A stretch of 15,136 bases of DNA from Deltaproteobacteria bacterium (lineage in GTDB: Bacteria > Desulfobacterota > DSM-4660 > Desulfatiglandales > HGW-15), in contig JAFGDF010000178.1 of NCBI GenBank assembly GCA_016932235.1, forward strand, positions 1 to 15,136, read 5' to 3'. The position numbers and the translations under genes were made by a program. The notes beneath the pieces were generated by a model. It ran no database searches, was not told the origin of the DNA, and worked only from the letters and a program-made list of their open reading frames with translations. This document shows, piece after piece, positions 14,762 to 15,136 of this stretch. Each line of letters opens with the position of its first letter. The stretch's first letter is position 1.

Positions 14762-15136
14762 TTAGCAGTTCTTTTCATATTCTTCCCACTTTTCATCCAC
14801 CTGCCGTTGTATTTGAGTGATTGTTTTTTCCGTAAGCGCTTTAAAACGTCTCTGCATCTTAAAATACTCTATAACCGGACGCAACTTTTTTCTCGTTAAT
14901 CTCTGGGATGGCCCGGTTCGCTTCAGAATACCGTTTTCTATCTCGTAAAGGTCAAAGAGCCCTGTCCTAACCGCCATTTTTCCAACCTTTACACTATAAG
15001 CCGGATCAAACCCCCATCCCGGAGGACAGGGAGTATGGATATGAAAATATTTAACGCCGGATATTGTCATGGCTTTTTTTAGCTTGTCATAGATATCGAG
15101 AGGGTATGATGCCGAGCATGTGGCTATATATCGGAT
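14762..15136 (-). CDS. 2-oxoacid:ferredoxin oxidoreductase beta subunit, C-terminal part (5' end outside window)
   Basis: The frame is open to the window edge, giving the last 124 residues. The sequence YIATCSASYPLDIYDKLKKA, then KYFHIHTPCPPGWGFDP and a MAVRTGLFDLYEIENG block, matches the C-terminal half of the thiamine-diphosphate-binding beta subunit (PorB/VorB type). These enzymes oxidatively decarboxylate a 2-oxoacid such as pyruvate or a branched-chain oxoacid to acyl-CoA while reducing ferredoxin, in the cytoplasm of anaerobes. The TPP-binding motif lies upstream of the window, so I cannot say which oxoacid is used. The end reads KMQRRFKALTEK plus a charged tail, and the stop is TAA. 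Its place just before livG suggests that the transported compound or its breakdown product is a 2-oxoacid precursor, but it may simply end a neighbouring operon. Confidence 0.88.
   Translation of the reverse strand: MRYIATCSASYPLDIYDKLKKAMTISGVKYFHIHTPCPPGWGFDPAYSVKVGKMAVRTGLFDLYEIENGILKRTGPSQRLTRKKLRPVIEYFKMQRRFKALTEKTITQIQRQVDEKWEEYEKNC

Noticed and set aside
1..15136. CRISPR array, tRNA, rRNA, insertion sequence or prophage
   Set aside because: I saw no regularly spaced repeats, no tRNA-like cloverleaf in the short gaps, and no transposase, integrase or phage gene.

Overview
The window looks like chromosomal DNA of an anaerobic, mid-GC Gram-negative bacterium, most likely a Desulfobacterota ('deltaproteobacterial') lineage. 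This placement is inferred from gene content: a 2-oxoacid:ferredoxin oxidoreductase beta subunit, a branched-chain-type ABC operon with acyl-CoA ligases inserted in it, an AcuB-like CBS-ACT protein, and an rnc-radical SAM pair. No rRNA, tRNA, CRISPR array, insertion sequence, integrase or phage gene was seen. Genes are densely packed and no gap exceeds 200 bases.

Left part (1-5966). The window opens inside the 3' half of a myo-inositol-1-phosphate synthase gene, followed by a small PilZ protein, both on the plus strand. Converging on them is a minus-strand operon read from about 3184 to 1034: a PyrR-like phosphoribosyltransferase, a 398-residue protein of unknown function, and a YjbQ-family protein, separated by only 2 and 10 bases. 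A 174-base AT-rich divergent region with a perfect 8+8 palindrome separates pyrR from the plus-strand pair rnc (RNase III) and an Elp3-like radical SAM gene, which overlap by 31 bases. A 191-base gap follows, holding a long imperfect inverted repeat and a possible 12-codon ORF. After it comes a CBS-CBS-ACT (AcuB-type) gene, which ends against a hairpin shared with the converging operon.

Right part (6011-15136). All genes lie on the minus strand and probably form one transport and activation operon. In transcription order they are the OFOR beta subunit (cut by the window edge), livG, a 638-residue long-chain-type acyl-CoA ligase, livH, livM, the binding lipoprotein livK, livF, and a second acyl-CoA ligase of 508 residues. 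The likely logic is import of a carboxylate (amino acid, aromatic acid or fatty acid) by the Liv-type transporter, activation to a CoA thioester, and possibly oxidative decarboxylation of a 2-oxoacid. The actual substrate cannot be read from the sequence.

This is mostly ordinary core and catabolic content, and I did not find a clearly new system. The points most worth checking are a GCN4-like leucine-zipper segment between the lipid anchor and the LivK domain, the 508-residue ligase that lacks both the normal phosphate-binding motif and the C-terminal catalytic lysine, the palindrome over the presumed pyrR promoter, the altered PyrR C-terminal part, and the uncharacterised 398-residue protein.
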